DNA of 64,000 bases, from positions 1 through 64,000 of the forward strand of contig CALVJN010000001.1 of NCBI GenBank assembly GCA_944332205.1, given 5' to 3'. Source of the DNA: an uncultured Bacilli bacterium. Its GTDB lineage: Bacteria; Bacillota_I; Bacilli_A; RF39; UBA660. The notes beneath the pieces were generated by a model. The model did no database searches, was not told the DNA's origin, and saw only the letters and a list, made by a program, of their open reading frames with translations. Shown here piece after piece: positions 1 to 7,508 of the stretch. The position numbers were made by a program, and so were the translations under genes. Position 1 is the stretch's first letter. Each line of letters starts with the position of its first letter.

Positions 1-36
1 AAAACCCCAATCGAGTATAGAACTCAATTAGGGTTT
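1..36 (-). terminator. Putative terminator after the PII-like/DUF1538 operon
   Basis: An imperfect inverted repeat (arms about 2-15 and 23-36, with G-T wobbles and a loop of about 7 nt) lies 86 nt past the stop of the minus-strand gene at 122. Read on the minus strand it runs into TTTT at the window edge. The T-run may continue outside the window, so strength cannot be judged. Confidence 0.45.
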
Positions 37-121
37 AATTAGAACTTTTTGTGTCTACTTTTTATTGACAAGTTCATATAAAATAATGAGCTTTTTATTT
101 TATATAAGTATAAAAATTAAA

Positions 122-817
122 TTATTTCTTTTCAAATACAATCTTTTCCTGTAATCCAACAACATTATCAACAGGAATTGAAAAGCAAATTCCTCTTCCT
201 TCTTTAGATAAACCAACAGCATCAGTTATTTCACTCATAACTTTTTTCTTATTATCTTTTTCTGTCAATATAAGAACAACATCTTTTTCTGGTTCTATTG
301 TTATGCCTAAAAATTTAGTTGCTTCTTTTGACCCTAGTCCAATACCATGAACTAACGTACCACCACTTGCACCAACTCTTTTAGCAGCATCCATAGCTAA
401 TGATGAATATCCTTCTAATACAATGACAATTATAAGCTCATACTCTTTTTCTTTTGCCATAATGTATTCCTCCTCTACAAATTTAATGTCTTTATATTGA
501 TTAGATAAATATCTTGTAGCACTTATTATTGAGGTAGTAAAAGCTATCCCCATTCCTGGTTTATATATTTCTATTTTATTGTGTAAATCATATAATAATT
601 TCATTTCTAACTTTTCAGGAATTATGCTAATCATTATGTTTTTTTTTATTTTACTAAGTCCAAAATATTCTAAAAGTGAACTTGAGGCTGTTCCAATTCC
701 ATTTATTAAAAACGAATAAGTAATTTTATGTCGTCTATATAATCTTAAAATTTTTGAATACTTATCCTTATCAGTTATAGTAATTAGCATTTTAGTTTTT
801 ACTACATCTTCATTCAT
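122..817 (-). CDS. Tandem PII-like (nitrogen-regulator-fold) protein partnered with DUF1538
   Basis: Predicted soluble 231-residue regulator. It seems to hold two PII-like ferredoxin-fold halves, about 1-110 and 125-231. The second has the family hallmarks GASGGTLVHGIG near 149-160 and GRGICFSIPV near 208-217, where PII proteins have their conserved glycine-rich and C-terminal segments. The first half is more diverged. PII-like proteins gate or sense for membrane transporters, and this one sits 11 nt downstream of a DUF1538 membrane protein, a pairing known in many bacteria. Its Shine-Dalgarno AGGAGG at 826-831 overlaps the stop of the upstream gene, so translation is probably coupled. The ligand and the transported substrate are unknown. 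Confidence 0.72.
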   Translation of the reverse strand: MNEDVVKTKMLITITDKDKYSKILRLYRRHKITYSFLINGIGTASSSLLEYFGLSKIKKNIMISIIPEKLEMKLLYDLHNKIEIYKPGMGIAFTTSIISATRYLSNQYKDIKFVEEEYIMAKEKEYELIIVIVLEGYSSLAMDAAKRVGASGGTLVHGIGLGSKEATKFLGITIEPEKDVVLILTEKDNKKKVMSEITDAVGLSKEGRGICFSIPVDNVVGLQEKIVFEKK

Positions 818-828
818 AATAATGCCTC

Positions 829-2322
829 CTAGTAATAATCAATAATCTCCTCATTATAAATTGGATCATTGTAAATAACTTTAGTTTTAAATTTATAAAT
901 TAATCCAACTAATTGAACAGTAATAAGCGGAATAGTAGCCACGATAGCAATTAAACCAAAAGCATCTGTCAAAACATTATGACCAAGTGCTTCTGCTACA
1001 CCAATGGCAAATGGTAATAAAAATGTAGCAGTCATTGTTCCAGAAGCTACTCCTCCAGAATCAAAAGCAATAGCCGTAAATACAGGTGGAACAAAAAATG
1101 TCATAATAAGAGCAAAAACGTATCCAGGAATTAAAAAATACCAAATAGAAATTCCCGTTATAACTCTTATTATTGAAAATGCTGTAGCAATACTAACACC
1201 AACTGCTAAAGATATATCCATCGTTTTCTTTTTTATGTTTCCATTAGTGATTTCTTCAATTTGTGTTGTTAAAACAGCAACTGCCGGTTCACTAGATACT
1301 ATAAAATATCCTAAAATAAGACTTAAAAATATTAAAATATAATTATAGTTAGATAAAGTTTTACCTACCATATAACCCATTGGCATAAATCCAACATTAA
1401 CACCTGTTAAGAAAATAACTAAACCCAAATATGTATAAATTAATCCCTTAAATATTTTACTTAATTCTTTTCTATTCAATTTTAAATATAGAAAATTATA
1501 AATAATAAACAATACTACAATAGGCCCTAATGACATCAATACCTCTTTAAAATATATTGGTAACCCTTCTAAATATAATTTTAATACTTCAATTAAAGAT
1601 AAATTTGTTGGAACAAAAATTTCATTATAGGTTGATTTAGCATTATAAATTAATCCTAAAATCAAAACTATTAATACTGGGCCAACAGAACAAAAAGAAA
1701 TTATACCAAAAGTATCATCCTTTTTTTTAGAATCACTACGCATTGAAGAAAGTCCTGCACCTAAAGCAATAATCAAAGGTACACTAAGTGGACCTGTTGT
1801 AACTCCACCAGAATCAAAAGCAAGTGGAACAAACTCATTAGGTACAAAATAAGCAATTACAAAGGATAAGCCACAAATAAAAATTAATAAATAGACATAA
1901 TTAATTTGAAAAAGCATTCTTAAAATTGCGATTAAAAGAAAAATGCCAACACCTATACCAACTGTTAGTATTAAAATACTACTAGAAATTGTAGGAACTT
2001 GACTTGCTAAAACATTTAAATCCGGTTCTGCAACAGTTACAATAAATCCTATTAAAAAGCATACAATTAAAATAAACGGTATACTTTTTTTATTAGTTAA
2101 GTGAACTCCTATTTTTTCTCCTATTTCAATCATCGAAATATCAGCACCGAGTTCAAATAAACACATACCAACAATCAAAAAAATAGAACCTATTAGAAAC
2201 GAAGGAATTAAAGTTATTAAACTATTACTTTTAAAAAATAAACATATTATTAATACAATAATAGTTATTGGAAGTATTGACTTAGCAGAATCTTTTATTT
2301 TATTAAATATAAGTTTAATCAA
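829..2322 (-). CDS. DUF1538 polytopic membrane protein (internal duplication)
   Basis: 497-residue integral membrane protein with about a dozen hydrophobic segments. It is an internal repeat. AFDSGGVTTG and AFDSGGVASG mark equivalent points of the two halves, and the pairs AEPDLNVL and SEPAVAVL precede them at similar spacing, as in DUF1538 transporters with inverted or tandem repeat folds. The conserved acidic and glycine signatures in membrane segments suggest an ion or solute transporter, but the substrate is not known. It is followed directly by its PII-like partner, so regulation by ligand-dependent plugging is a reasonable inference. The start has a GGAGGG site at 2330-2335 and a good promoter upstream. 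Confidence 0.78.
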   Translation of the reverse strand: MIKLIFNKIKDSAKSILPITIIVLIICLFFKSNSLITLIPSFLIGSIFLIVGMCLFELGADISMIEIGEKIGVHLTNKKSIPFILIVCFLIGFIVTVAEPDLNVLASQVPTISSSILILTVGIGVGIFLLIAILRMLFQINYVYLLIFICGLSFVIAYFVPNEFVPLAFDSGGVTTGPLSVPLIIALGAGLSSMRSDSKKKDDTFGIISFCSVGPVLIVLILGLIYNAKSTYNEIFVPTNLSLIEVLKLYLEGLPIYFKEVLMSLGPIVVLFIIYNFLYLKLNRKELSKIFKGLIYTYLGLVIFLTGVNVGFMPMGYMVGKTLSNYNYILIFLSLILGYFIVSSEPAVAVLTTQIEEITNGNIKKKTMDISLAVGVSIATAFSIIRVITGISIWYFLIPGYVFALIMTFFVPPVFTAIAFDSGGVASGTMTATFLLPFAIGVAEALGHNVLTDAFGLIAIVATIPLITVQLVGLIYKFKTKVIYNDPIYNEEIIDYY

Positions 2323-2352
2323 AACAATCCCTCCAATTATTTATTCAAATTA

Positions 2353-2381
2353 ATTATAACAAAGTTAAAATTAATTAACAA
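2353..2381 (-). promoter_or_regulatory. Sigma-A promoter for the DUF1538/PII-like operon
   Basis: On the minus strand: TTGTTA (2376-2381), 17-nt spacer, TATAAT (2353-2358), with an extended TGT just before the -10. It lies about 25 nt upstream of the DUF1538 ribosome site. Confidence 0.65.
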
Positions 2382-2420
2382 GTTTAAAATATTATTAGAA
2401 AAATAAAATTTTAAACTACA

Positions 2421-2456
2421 AAAATAAAATGTCAATTGCTTGTATTTGCAATCGAC
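2421..2456 (-). terminator. Terminator after the lipoprotein gene
   Basis: Stem GTCAATTGC (2431-2439) with GCAATCGAC (2448-2456), one wobble pair, followed on the minus strand by ATTTTATTTTT. It sits about 65 nt past the stop at 2523. Confidence 0.55.
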
Positions 2457-2522
2457 ACAATTGAAATTTTTTATAATAACATATAAAGCAATGATAATTT
2501 ACTAATATTTTTATTATAAACT

Positions 2523-3062
2523 TTAATAACTATATATACCATGAATTTTTTGCCTATCTATTTCAGTTATATCATTCATTTTCCAAACATCATTATTTTT
2601 AGTTAATGATAATATCAAAGTATATTTTACCCTATCAGTATTTTTACTCATTAAATCTAATTTTTTATCAATAAACTTTTCCTTATTAACTGTTCCATTT
2701 TCATCTAAAAATTCTTCTTGATTATTTTGCAAATAATTATCTGCTTCTATAATAGATTTACTATAATCATATACTTCTATTTCTGTCTTCACTGTTGCAC
2801 TATTACCATCTACAGTTTCTTCTTTTATAGTGTAAACCAAATCATTATACTGTTTCTTCATTATATTTTTATATTTTTCTTTTTGCTCATTTGTTAACTC
2901 ATAATCATTATCAATTGTATAGTCTAACTGTTCGATAACTTTATTATCTATTGTTTGATATTTATTAAAAAATTCTTCTACTTTTTTAGTAGGTGTATTC
3001 ATTAAATTGTCACAACCTAAAATGAAAACAGAAATTATAATAAATAATACTATTTTTTTCAT
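2523..3062 (-). CDS. Small secreted lipoprotein of unknown function
   Basis: 179-residue lipoprotein. It has a short basic start (MKK), a hydrophobic core and a lipobox ending LGC at residue 16, so it should be lipid-anchored outside the membrane. The mature part is highly charged, and its alpha then beta pattern resembles the NTF2-like (DUF4878/DUF5105-type) lipoproteins common in Bacillota. That assignment is only a guess from pattern. There are no catalytic motifs. The Shine-Dalgarno AGGAGG (3071-3076) lies inside the 3' arm of the asnS terminator hairpin, so initiation may be occluded unless the hairpin is open. It is likely expressed by readthrough from asnS, because no separate promoter fits in the 66-nt gap. 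Confidence 0.7.
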   Translation of the reverse strand: MKKIVLFIIISVFILGCDNLMNTPTKKVEEFFNKYQTIDNKVIEQLDYTIDNDYELTNEQKEKYKNIMKKQYNDLVYTIKEETVDGNSATVKTEIEVYDYSKSIIEADNYLQNNQEEFLDENGTVNKEKFIDKKLDLMSKNTDRVKYTLILSLTKNNDVWKMNDITEIDRQKIHGIYSY

Positions 3063-3105
3063 AAAAAAATCCTCCTATTAGTATTTTCTACTAAAAAGAA
3101 GATTT
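3063..3105 (-). terminator. asnS terminator overlapping the next gene's ribosome site
   Basis: 17-bp near-perfect stem: arms 3089-3105 and 3067-3083, loop 3084-3088, one mismatch and a few G-T pairs. On the minus strand it ends in seven T (3063-3069), which abut the ATG of the lipoprotein gene. The AGGAGG of that gene is within the second arm. Confidence 0.75.
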
Positions 3106-3128
3106 TATTCCAATTTTAATTTATATTT

Positions 3129-4505
3129 TTAATATTCACAACTTCCAGGAGTTCTAGGATATGGAATAACATCGCGAATATTTTCAACACCAGTTAAATA
3201 TATTAATAGTCTTTCAAATCCCATTCCAAAGCCTGAATGATAGCATCCTCCATATTTTCTTAAGTTTAAATACCATTCCATTCCACCTAACGGCATATTT
3301 AATTCTTTCATACGATTAATAAGTTTATCATAATTTTCTTCTCTTTGTGATCCGCCCATTAACTCTCCTGCTCCTGGAACTTCCAAATCAACTGCTGCAA
3401 CTGTTTTTCCATCTGGATTTTGTTTCATATAAAATGCTTTTATGTCCTTTGGCCAATTAGTTATAAATACTGGGCCATCAAAATATTCAGTAATATATTT
3501 TTCATGTTCTTTAGCAATATCTTCTCCATACTCTGGTATAAATTCCCATTTAATATCAGCTTTCTTTAAAATAGTTATTACTTCTTCATGAGTTACTCTT
3601 GTAAATTTACTATTAACTAATTTAGTTAATTTATCTTTTAAACCTTTTTCAATAAACTTATCAAAGAAATTTATTTCATCTTTACATCTATCCAAAACAT
3701 AAGTAACTACATACTTAAGCATATCCTCCATAATATCCATATTTTGCTCTAAATCACAAAATGCAATTTCTGGCTCAATCATCCAAAATTCATTTGCATG
3801 AGTTTTTGTATTAGAATTTTCTGCTCTAAAAGTTGGACCAAATGTATAAGTTTTTTTAAATGCCAAAGCAAATGTTTCAGCTTCCAATTGTCCAGATACA
3901 GTAAGTGATGATTGCTTTCCAAAAAAATCCTTAGAGTAATCTACCTTACCACTTTTAGCAATTTTTTCTAAATCCAATGTCGTTACTTGAAACATTTCAC
4001 CTGCCCCTTCACAATCACTAGCAGTTATAAGTGGAGCATGAAAATAAACATATCCTCTGTCTTGAAAATATTTATGAATCGCATCTGCTGCAACACTTCT
4101 AACTCTAAATACAGCTTGAAACAAATTTACACGTGGTCTTAAATATGCTTGCTCTCTTAAAAATTCATTTGAATGTCTCTTAGGTTGCATTGGATAATCT
4201 TCTGGGCAATCACCTTCTAATTTTATATTTTTTACTTTAATTTCAAAATCTTGACCAGCTCCTACTGATTTAATAACTTTTCCTTCAACTGTTATTGCAC
4301 ATCCAACATGATACTTTTGAATAGCATCAAAATCTTTTAGCCCATTATCATAAACTAACTGAATATGCTTAAAACAAGTTCCATCTGAAAAATCAATAAA
4401 TCCAAATTCCTTTTGTTTTCGATGATTTCTAATCCATCCTTGTAATATTACATCTTTATCCATGTAATCATCTAATTTGCTATACAAATCTTTTACATCA
4501 ATCAT
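3129..4505 (-). CDS. asnS: Asparaginyl-tRNA synthetase
   Basis: 458-residue class II synthetase that charges tRNA-Asn. It has an N-terminal OB-fold anticodon-binding domain (about 1-110, containing VILQGWIRNHR), followed by the class II core. The motif 2 region is FGPTFRAENSNTKTHANEF near 222-240 and motif 3 is GFGMGFERLL near 431-440. The TKTHANEFW stretch is typical of AsnRS rather than AspRS. Length and order match the Bacillus-type enzyme. It is transcribed from its own promoter through a T-box leader whose specifier is AAC, which independently supports the asparagine call. It starts at ATG 4505 with AGGAGG about 6 nt upstream. Confidence 0.97.
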   Translation of the reverse strand: MIDVKDLYSKLDDYMDKDVILQGWIRNHRKQKEFGFIDFSDGTCFKHIQLVYDNGLKDFDAIQKYHVGCAITVEGKVIKSVGAGQDFEIKVKNIKLEGDCPEDYPMQPKRHSNEFLREQAYLRPRVNLFQAVFRVRSVAADAIHKYFQDRGYVYFHAPLITASDCEGAGEMFQVTTLDLEKIAKSGKVDYSKDFFGKQSSLTVSGQLEAETFALAFKKTYTFGPTFRAENSNTKTHANEFWMIEPEIAFCDLEQNMDIMEDMLKYVVTYVLDRCKDEINFFDKFIEKGLKDKLTKLVNSKFTRVTHEEVITILKKADIKWEFIPEYGEDIAKEHEKYITEYFDGPVFITNWPKDIKAFYMKQNPDGKTVAAVDLEVPGAGELMGGSQREENYDKLINRMKELNMPLGGMEWYLNLRKYGGCYHSGFGMGFERLLIYLTGVENIRDVIPYPRTPGSCEY

Positions 4506-4525
4506 AAATTCCTCCTAAAAAAATA

Positions 4526-4749
4526 CTAGTTTTATCCCAGAAGGGACGAAAAACTAGTATTTCCGCGGTACCACCCAATTTATTACAAAAGTAATCACCT
4601 TATAGCAATAACGGTGCATACCGGCTTAGTCTACTTTATTCTTTAAGCACTCACAAATGTTATTCATAACAACTATTTATTAGTTTCCACCACTCACTAA
4701 CTCTCTATAAAAAATTATTGTTATTACTTCTTTTGTTCATCGTTTTAAT
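4526..4749 (-). ncRNA. T-box riboswitch leader of asnS (specifier AAC)
   Basis: The canonical T-box sequence GGGTGGTACCGCGG occurs at 4562-4575 on the minus strand. Stem I elements include AGAGAG and GGTGGAAACT. The candidate specifier triplet AAC (Asn) is at 4659-4661 within GAATAACATT. The competing intrinsic terminator is AATACTAGTTTT paired with AAAACTAGTATT, ending in seven T at about 4526-4532. Uncharged tRNA-Asn should favour the antiterminator and so asnS expression. Confidence 0.93.
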
Positions 4750-4755
4750 GATAAT

Positions 4756-4784
4756 ATTATATTTAATAGTTATAATTTTGTCAA
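4756..4784 (-). promoter_or_regulatory. Consensus sigma-A promoter of asnS
   Basis: Minus strand TTGACA (4779-4784), spacer of exactly 17 nt, TATAAT (4756-4761). It is a perfect consensus match, placing the transcript start near 4749 at the base of the T-box. Confidence 0.88.
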
Positions 4785-4803
4785 TTTTTAATTTTTTATT
4801 CTA

Positions 4804-6042
4804 CTAATTACTAACAATATTAATAAATTCTTGTAATGAAGTATTTTTATAAATTGGATATCTTGGTATTTTATATTTGTCAACTAACCTATTTGCTTTT
4901 CTGTTTCCACCAATAAATGCTAAAGAAAATCCTACTTCCTTAACATTTTCTATTGCTTTATTATTATATGCATAAAACGGAAAACAAAACGCTGTTTTTG
5001 AACCAGTTATTTCAATCGATTTTTTTAAATCGGCAAGTACTTCTTCTTGACTACTACATAACATTTGAGCACCACTCGCAACACCACCACATAATCCGCT
5101 CATATGCATATCGTTAGTATGCGATTCAACACTCAAATACTCTGATGAATAATTAGATATATCCCACCATCCTGTAATTAAAAATAAAGTTGCATGCATT
5201 TTATATTCTTCTAATATTGGAATAAGTTTATTACCATTATGAGCACCAGTACCCATAGCACCATCATCAATTGTAATTAAAACTGACTTTTCTGGAATAT
5301 TTATTTCTCCATACATCCATTCTCTAAATTCTTCCATTGTAAGTGTTTTATAGTTATTATCTTTTAAATAATCCAATTGTTCTCTAAATTTTTTTACATC
5401 AATACATATTGATTCATTACATGATTCCCCTAAAGTTGGATCGTAAAAAAAATGATAATTAAGTACAGCTATTTCTGGACTTTTCGTTACATTAACTTTT
5501 TCACGATAAACAACAGTTCTACTAGTCGATGATTCATTATTTGAACTATCACTAACCTTATATATAATTTGGTAAGTCCCAACAGTATTTTTATCAACAT
5601 TACTAATTATTTCAACTTTTGATGTTAAATCCCCATCATAATTATCATTTGCTATAACTAATGGATCATTAAATTCATCTCCAACAGTCAGCTTTACTAT
5701 TGAATCACCATTTAATGTTAATACTGGGGGGACTTTATCTATGACTTTTACAGTTCTTTCAACTTTTTTCTTTGATTGTCTATATTGTACTATATATTCT
5801 ATTTTATAAACACCAACTTTTGAAGTATCTAAATTACTATTATTTATATAAATATTATCACTAATATCTTTATCTTTATAATATGCTTTAGCCCCTAATT
5901 CTTTATACTCATCATAAACATTTAAAGTAATATCTTCTCCTATAAGCTCTAATCTTATATTTGGAAAATTTATAAAAATAATAGATATAACAATAAATAA
6001 TATCATTATTAATCCTATAATTAACACTTTTTTTCTTTCCAT
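4804..6042 (-). CDS. Membrane-anchored polysaccharide deacetylase with Ig-like domains
   Basis: 412 residues from the ATG at 6042, which has GGTGAT about 8 nt upstream. An earlier in-frame ATG at 6069 lacks such a site. One N-terminal membrane anchor is followed by two DUF5011/Ig-like repeats (about 35-115 and 120-180). The C-terminal NodB-type deacetylase domain has the metal/catalytic motif ITIDDG and the zinc-ligand HxxxxH in SHTNDMH. Such enzymes remove acetyl groups from peptidoglycan or other surface glycans. The Ig repeats probably bind or span the wall. It is monocistronic and divergent from trpS. The target polymer cannot be told from sequence. Confidence 0.88.
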   Translation of the reverse strand: MERKKVLIIGLIMILFIVISIIFINFPNIRLELIGEDITLNVYDEYKELGAKAYYKDKDISDNIYINNSNLDTSKVGVYKIEYIVQYRQSKKKVERTVKVIDKVPPVLTLNGDSIVKLTVGDEFNDPLVIANDNYDGDLTSKVEIISNVDKNTVGTYQIIYKVSDSSNNESSTSRTVVYREKVNVTKSPEIAVLNYHFFYDPTLGESCNESICIDVKKFREQLDYLKDNNYKTLTMEEFREWMYGEINIPEKSVLITIDDGAMGTGAHNGNKLIPILEEYKMHATLFLITGWWDISNYSSEYLSVESHTNDMHMSGLCGGVASGAQMLCSSQEEVLADLKKSIEITGSKTAFCFPFYAYNNKAIENVKEVGFSLAFIGGNRKANRLVDKYKIPRYPIYKNTSLQEFINIVSN

Positions 6043-6098
6043 AAAAATATCACCATAACTATTATACATTTATTTTATTAATATTAAAATATAATTTG

Positions 6099-6126
6099 TT
6101 TACTATTATATTATTTATGTTAAAAT
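6099..6126 (+). promoter_or_regulatory. Putative trpS promoter
   Basis: TTTACT (6099-6104), 16-nt spacer, TAAAAT (6121-6126) with an extended TG two bases before the -10. AAGGAAG follows before the trpS ATG. No T-box is seen here, unlike at asnS and serS. Confidence 0.5.
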
Positions 6127-6147
6127 ATTTATAAAGGAAGAGATTTT

Positions 6148-7155
6148 ATGAAAAAAACAATTTTAACAGGTATAAGACCAACAGGAAGAATTCACTTAGG
6201 TCATTATTTTGGTGCAACAAAAAATTGGGTAGAACTTCAAAATGATTATAATTCTTTTTTCGAAATTGCAGATGTGCAAGCTTTAACAGATAATTTTGAT
6301 AATCCTACCAAAGTTAGAGAAAATGTTAGAGAAATTGCTATTGATTTACTTTCAATTGGAATCAATCCGGAAAAATCCACAATATTTATTCAATCAATGA
6401 TTCCAGAAATAGCAGAACTTACAGTTTACTATTCAAATCTAGTTACTATGTCTAGGTTATATAGAAATCCGACTATAAAAACTGAAATAGCTCAAAAAAA
6501 AGCTATATTTGGAAATAATGGTGAAAGTGTAACATATGGATTTGTAGGCTATCCTGTTAGTCAAGCAGCAGATATTACCGCTTTTAAAGGTGAACTTATT
6601 CCTGTTGGAGAAGATCAATTACCACTTATTGAACAATGCCGAGAAATCGTTAGAAAATTTAACAGTATATATGGTGAAACATTAAAAGAACCCGAAGCAT
6701 ACCTAAGTAAAACTACTAGAATTAAAGGGCTGGATGGAAATGAAAAAATGGGAAAAAGTCTAGGAAATGCTATCTACTTACGAGACAATGAAGAAGTTAT
6801 AACAAAAAAAATTATGGGAGCAGTTACAGATCCTAATAAAATAAAAAAAGACGATCCAGCAGAACCATCTAAATGTATGGTATATTATTACCATAATTTA
6901 ATAAATTCAAAAGAAAAAGACCTTATTTGTGAAGAATGCAAAAAAGGACTACGTGGATGTGTTCAATGTAAAAAAGAATTAATAAAAAATATGTTAGATT
7001 TTCTATCACCTATTCAAGAAAAAGCTAAATATTATGAAGAGCATCTTGATGAAGTAGATAATATTTTAATAAAAGGAACAAAAAAAGCACAAGAAATAGC
7101 TAAAGAAACAATGAAAGATGTCAAAAAAGCAATTAAAATTGATTACTATAATTAA
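6148..7155 (+). CDS. trpS: Tryptophanyl-tRNA synthetase
   Basis: 335-residue class I synthetase charging tRNA-Trp. The HIGH-type motif is GRIHLGHYFG near residues 13-22, and the KMSKS-type loop is EKMGKSLG near 199-206. The C-terminal half carries an extra CEECKKGLRGCVQCKK cysteine-rich stretch, a zinc-binding-like insertion found in some TrpRS. Length is normal for the bacterial enzyme. It is one of only two plus-strand genes in the window. The start is ATG 6148 with AAGGAAG about 8 nt upstream. It ends in an intrinsic terminator shared with the convergent gene. Confidence 0.96.
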   Translation: MKKTILTGIRPTGRIHLGHYFGATKNWVELQNDYNSFFEIADVQALTDNFDNPTKVRENVREIAIDLLSIGINPEKSTIFIQSMIPEIAELTVYYSNLVTMSRLYRNPTIKTEIAQKKAIFGNNGESVTYGFVGYPVSQAADITAFKGELIPVGEDQLPLIEQCREIVRKFNSIYGETLKEPEAYLSKTTRIKGLDGNEKMGKSLGNAIYLRDNEEVITKKIMGAVTDPNKIKKDDPAEPSKCMVYYYHNLINSKEKDLICEECKKGLRGCVQCKKELIKNMLDFLSPIQEKAKYYEEHLDEVDNILIKGTKKAQEIAKETMKDVKKAIKIDYYN

Positions 7156-7189
7156 AGACAACGGACTGTTAATCAGTTGTCTTTTTTTT
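7154..7189 (+). terminator. trpS terminator overlapping the convergent gene's last codons
   Basis: Stem AAAGACAAC (7154-7162) with GTTGTCTTT (7176-7184), then a run of T to 7189. The second arm and T-run encode the last residues (KKKTTD) and stop of the minus-strand gene at 7169. Confidence 0.85.
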
Positions 7190-7507
7190 CAATTCATCAT
7201 ATTGAATATATAGTTTTTGAACATTATTCTCTAAAAAATAATAATGAACAATGTATGGAACAACAAGCAATATAAACATTGAAGTTAATAATATCAATCC
7301 TAAAGTTGGCATTAATATCGTATATAAAAAGCTAATTATTAAAAGAATAGCAACTAAAGAAGTTACAATCAAATGAATTAATCTTTCGTGTTGATAAAAA
7401 GATATTTTTATTAAATGTGAATTTATAACTTCATCAAGATTATCTATGCTTTTTTTCTTTAATAGTTTATCTATATAATTTACATACTCCATTATACTTT
7501 TTTTCAT
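7169..7507 (-). CDS. Small two-TM membrane protein, unknown
   Basis: 112 residues with a soluble helical N-terminus (1-45), two adjacent hydrophobic segments (about 45-65 and 68-88), and a charged C-terminal helix, giving a hairpin topology. No recognised family. It lies 1 nt downstream of tex and is probably co-transcribed with it, so the link may be only positional. Its last six codons are also the trpS terminator. Function unknown. Confidence 0.7.
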   Translation of the reverse strand: MKKSIMEYVNYIDKLLKKKSIDNLDEVINSHLIKISFYQHERLIHLIVTSLVAILLIISFLYTILMPTLGLILLTSMFILLVVPYIVHYYFLENNVQKLYIQYDELKKKTTD

Positions 7508-7508
7508 T

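Noticed and set aside
1004-1342. Plus-strand open frame inside the DUF1538 gene
   Set aside because: It is opposite a clearly coding membrane protein, has no start signal, and its composition is the complement of hydrophobic codons.
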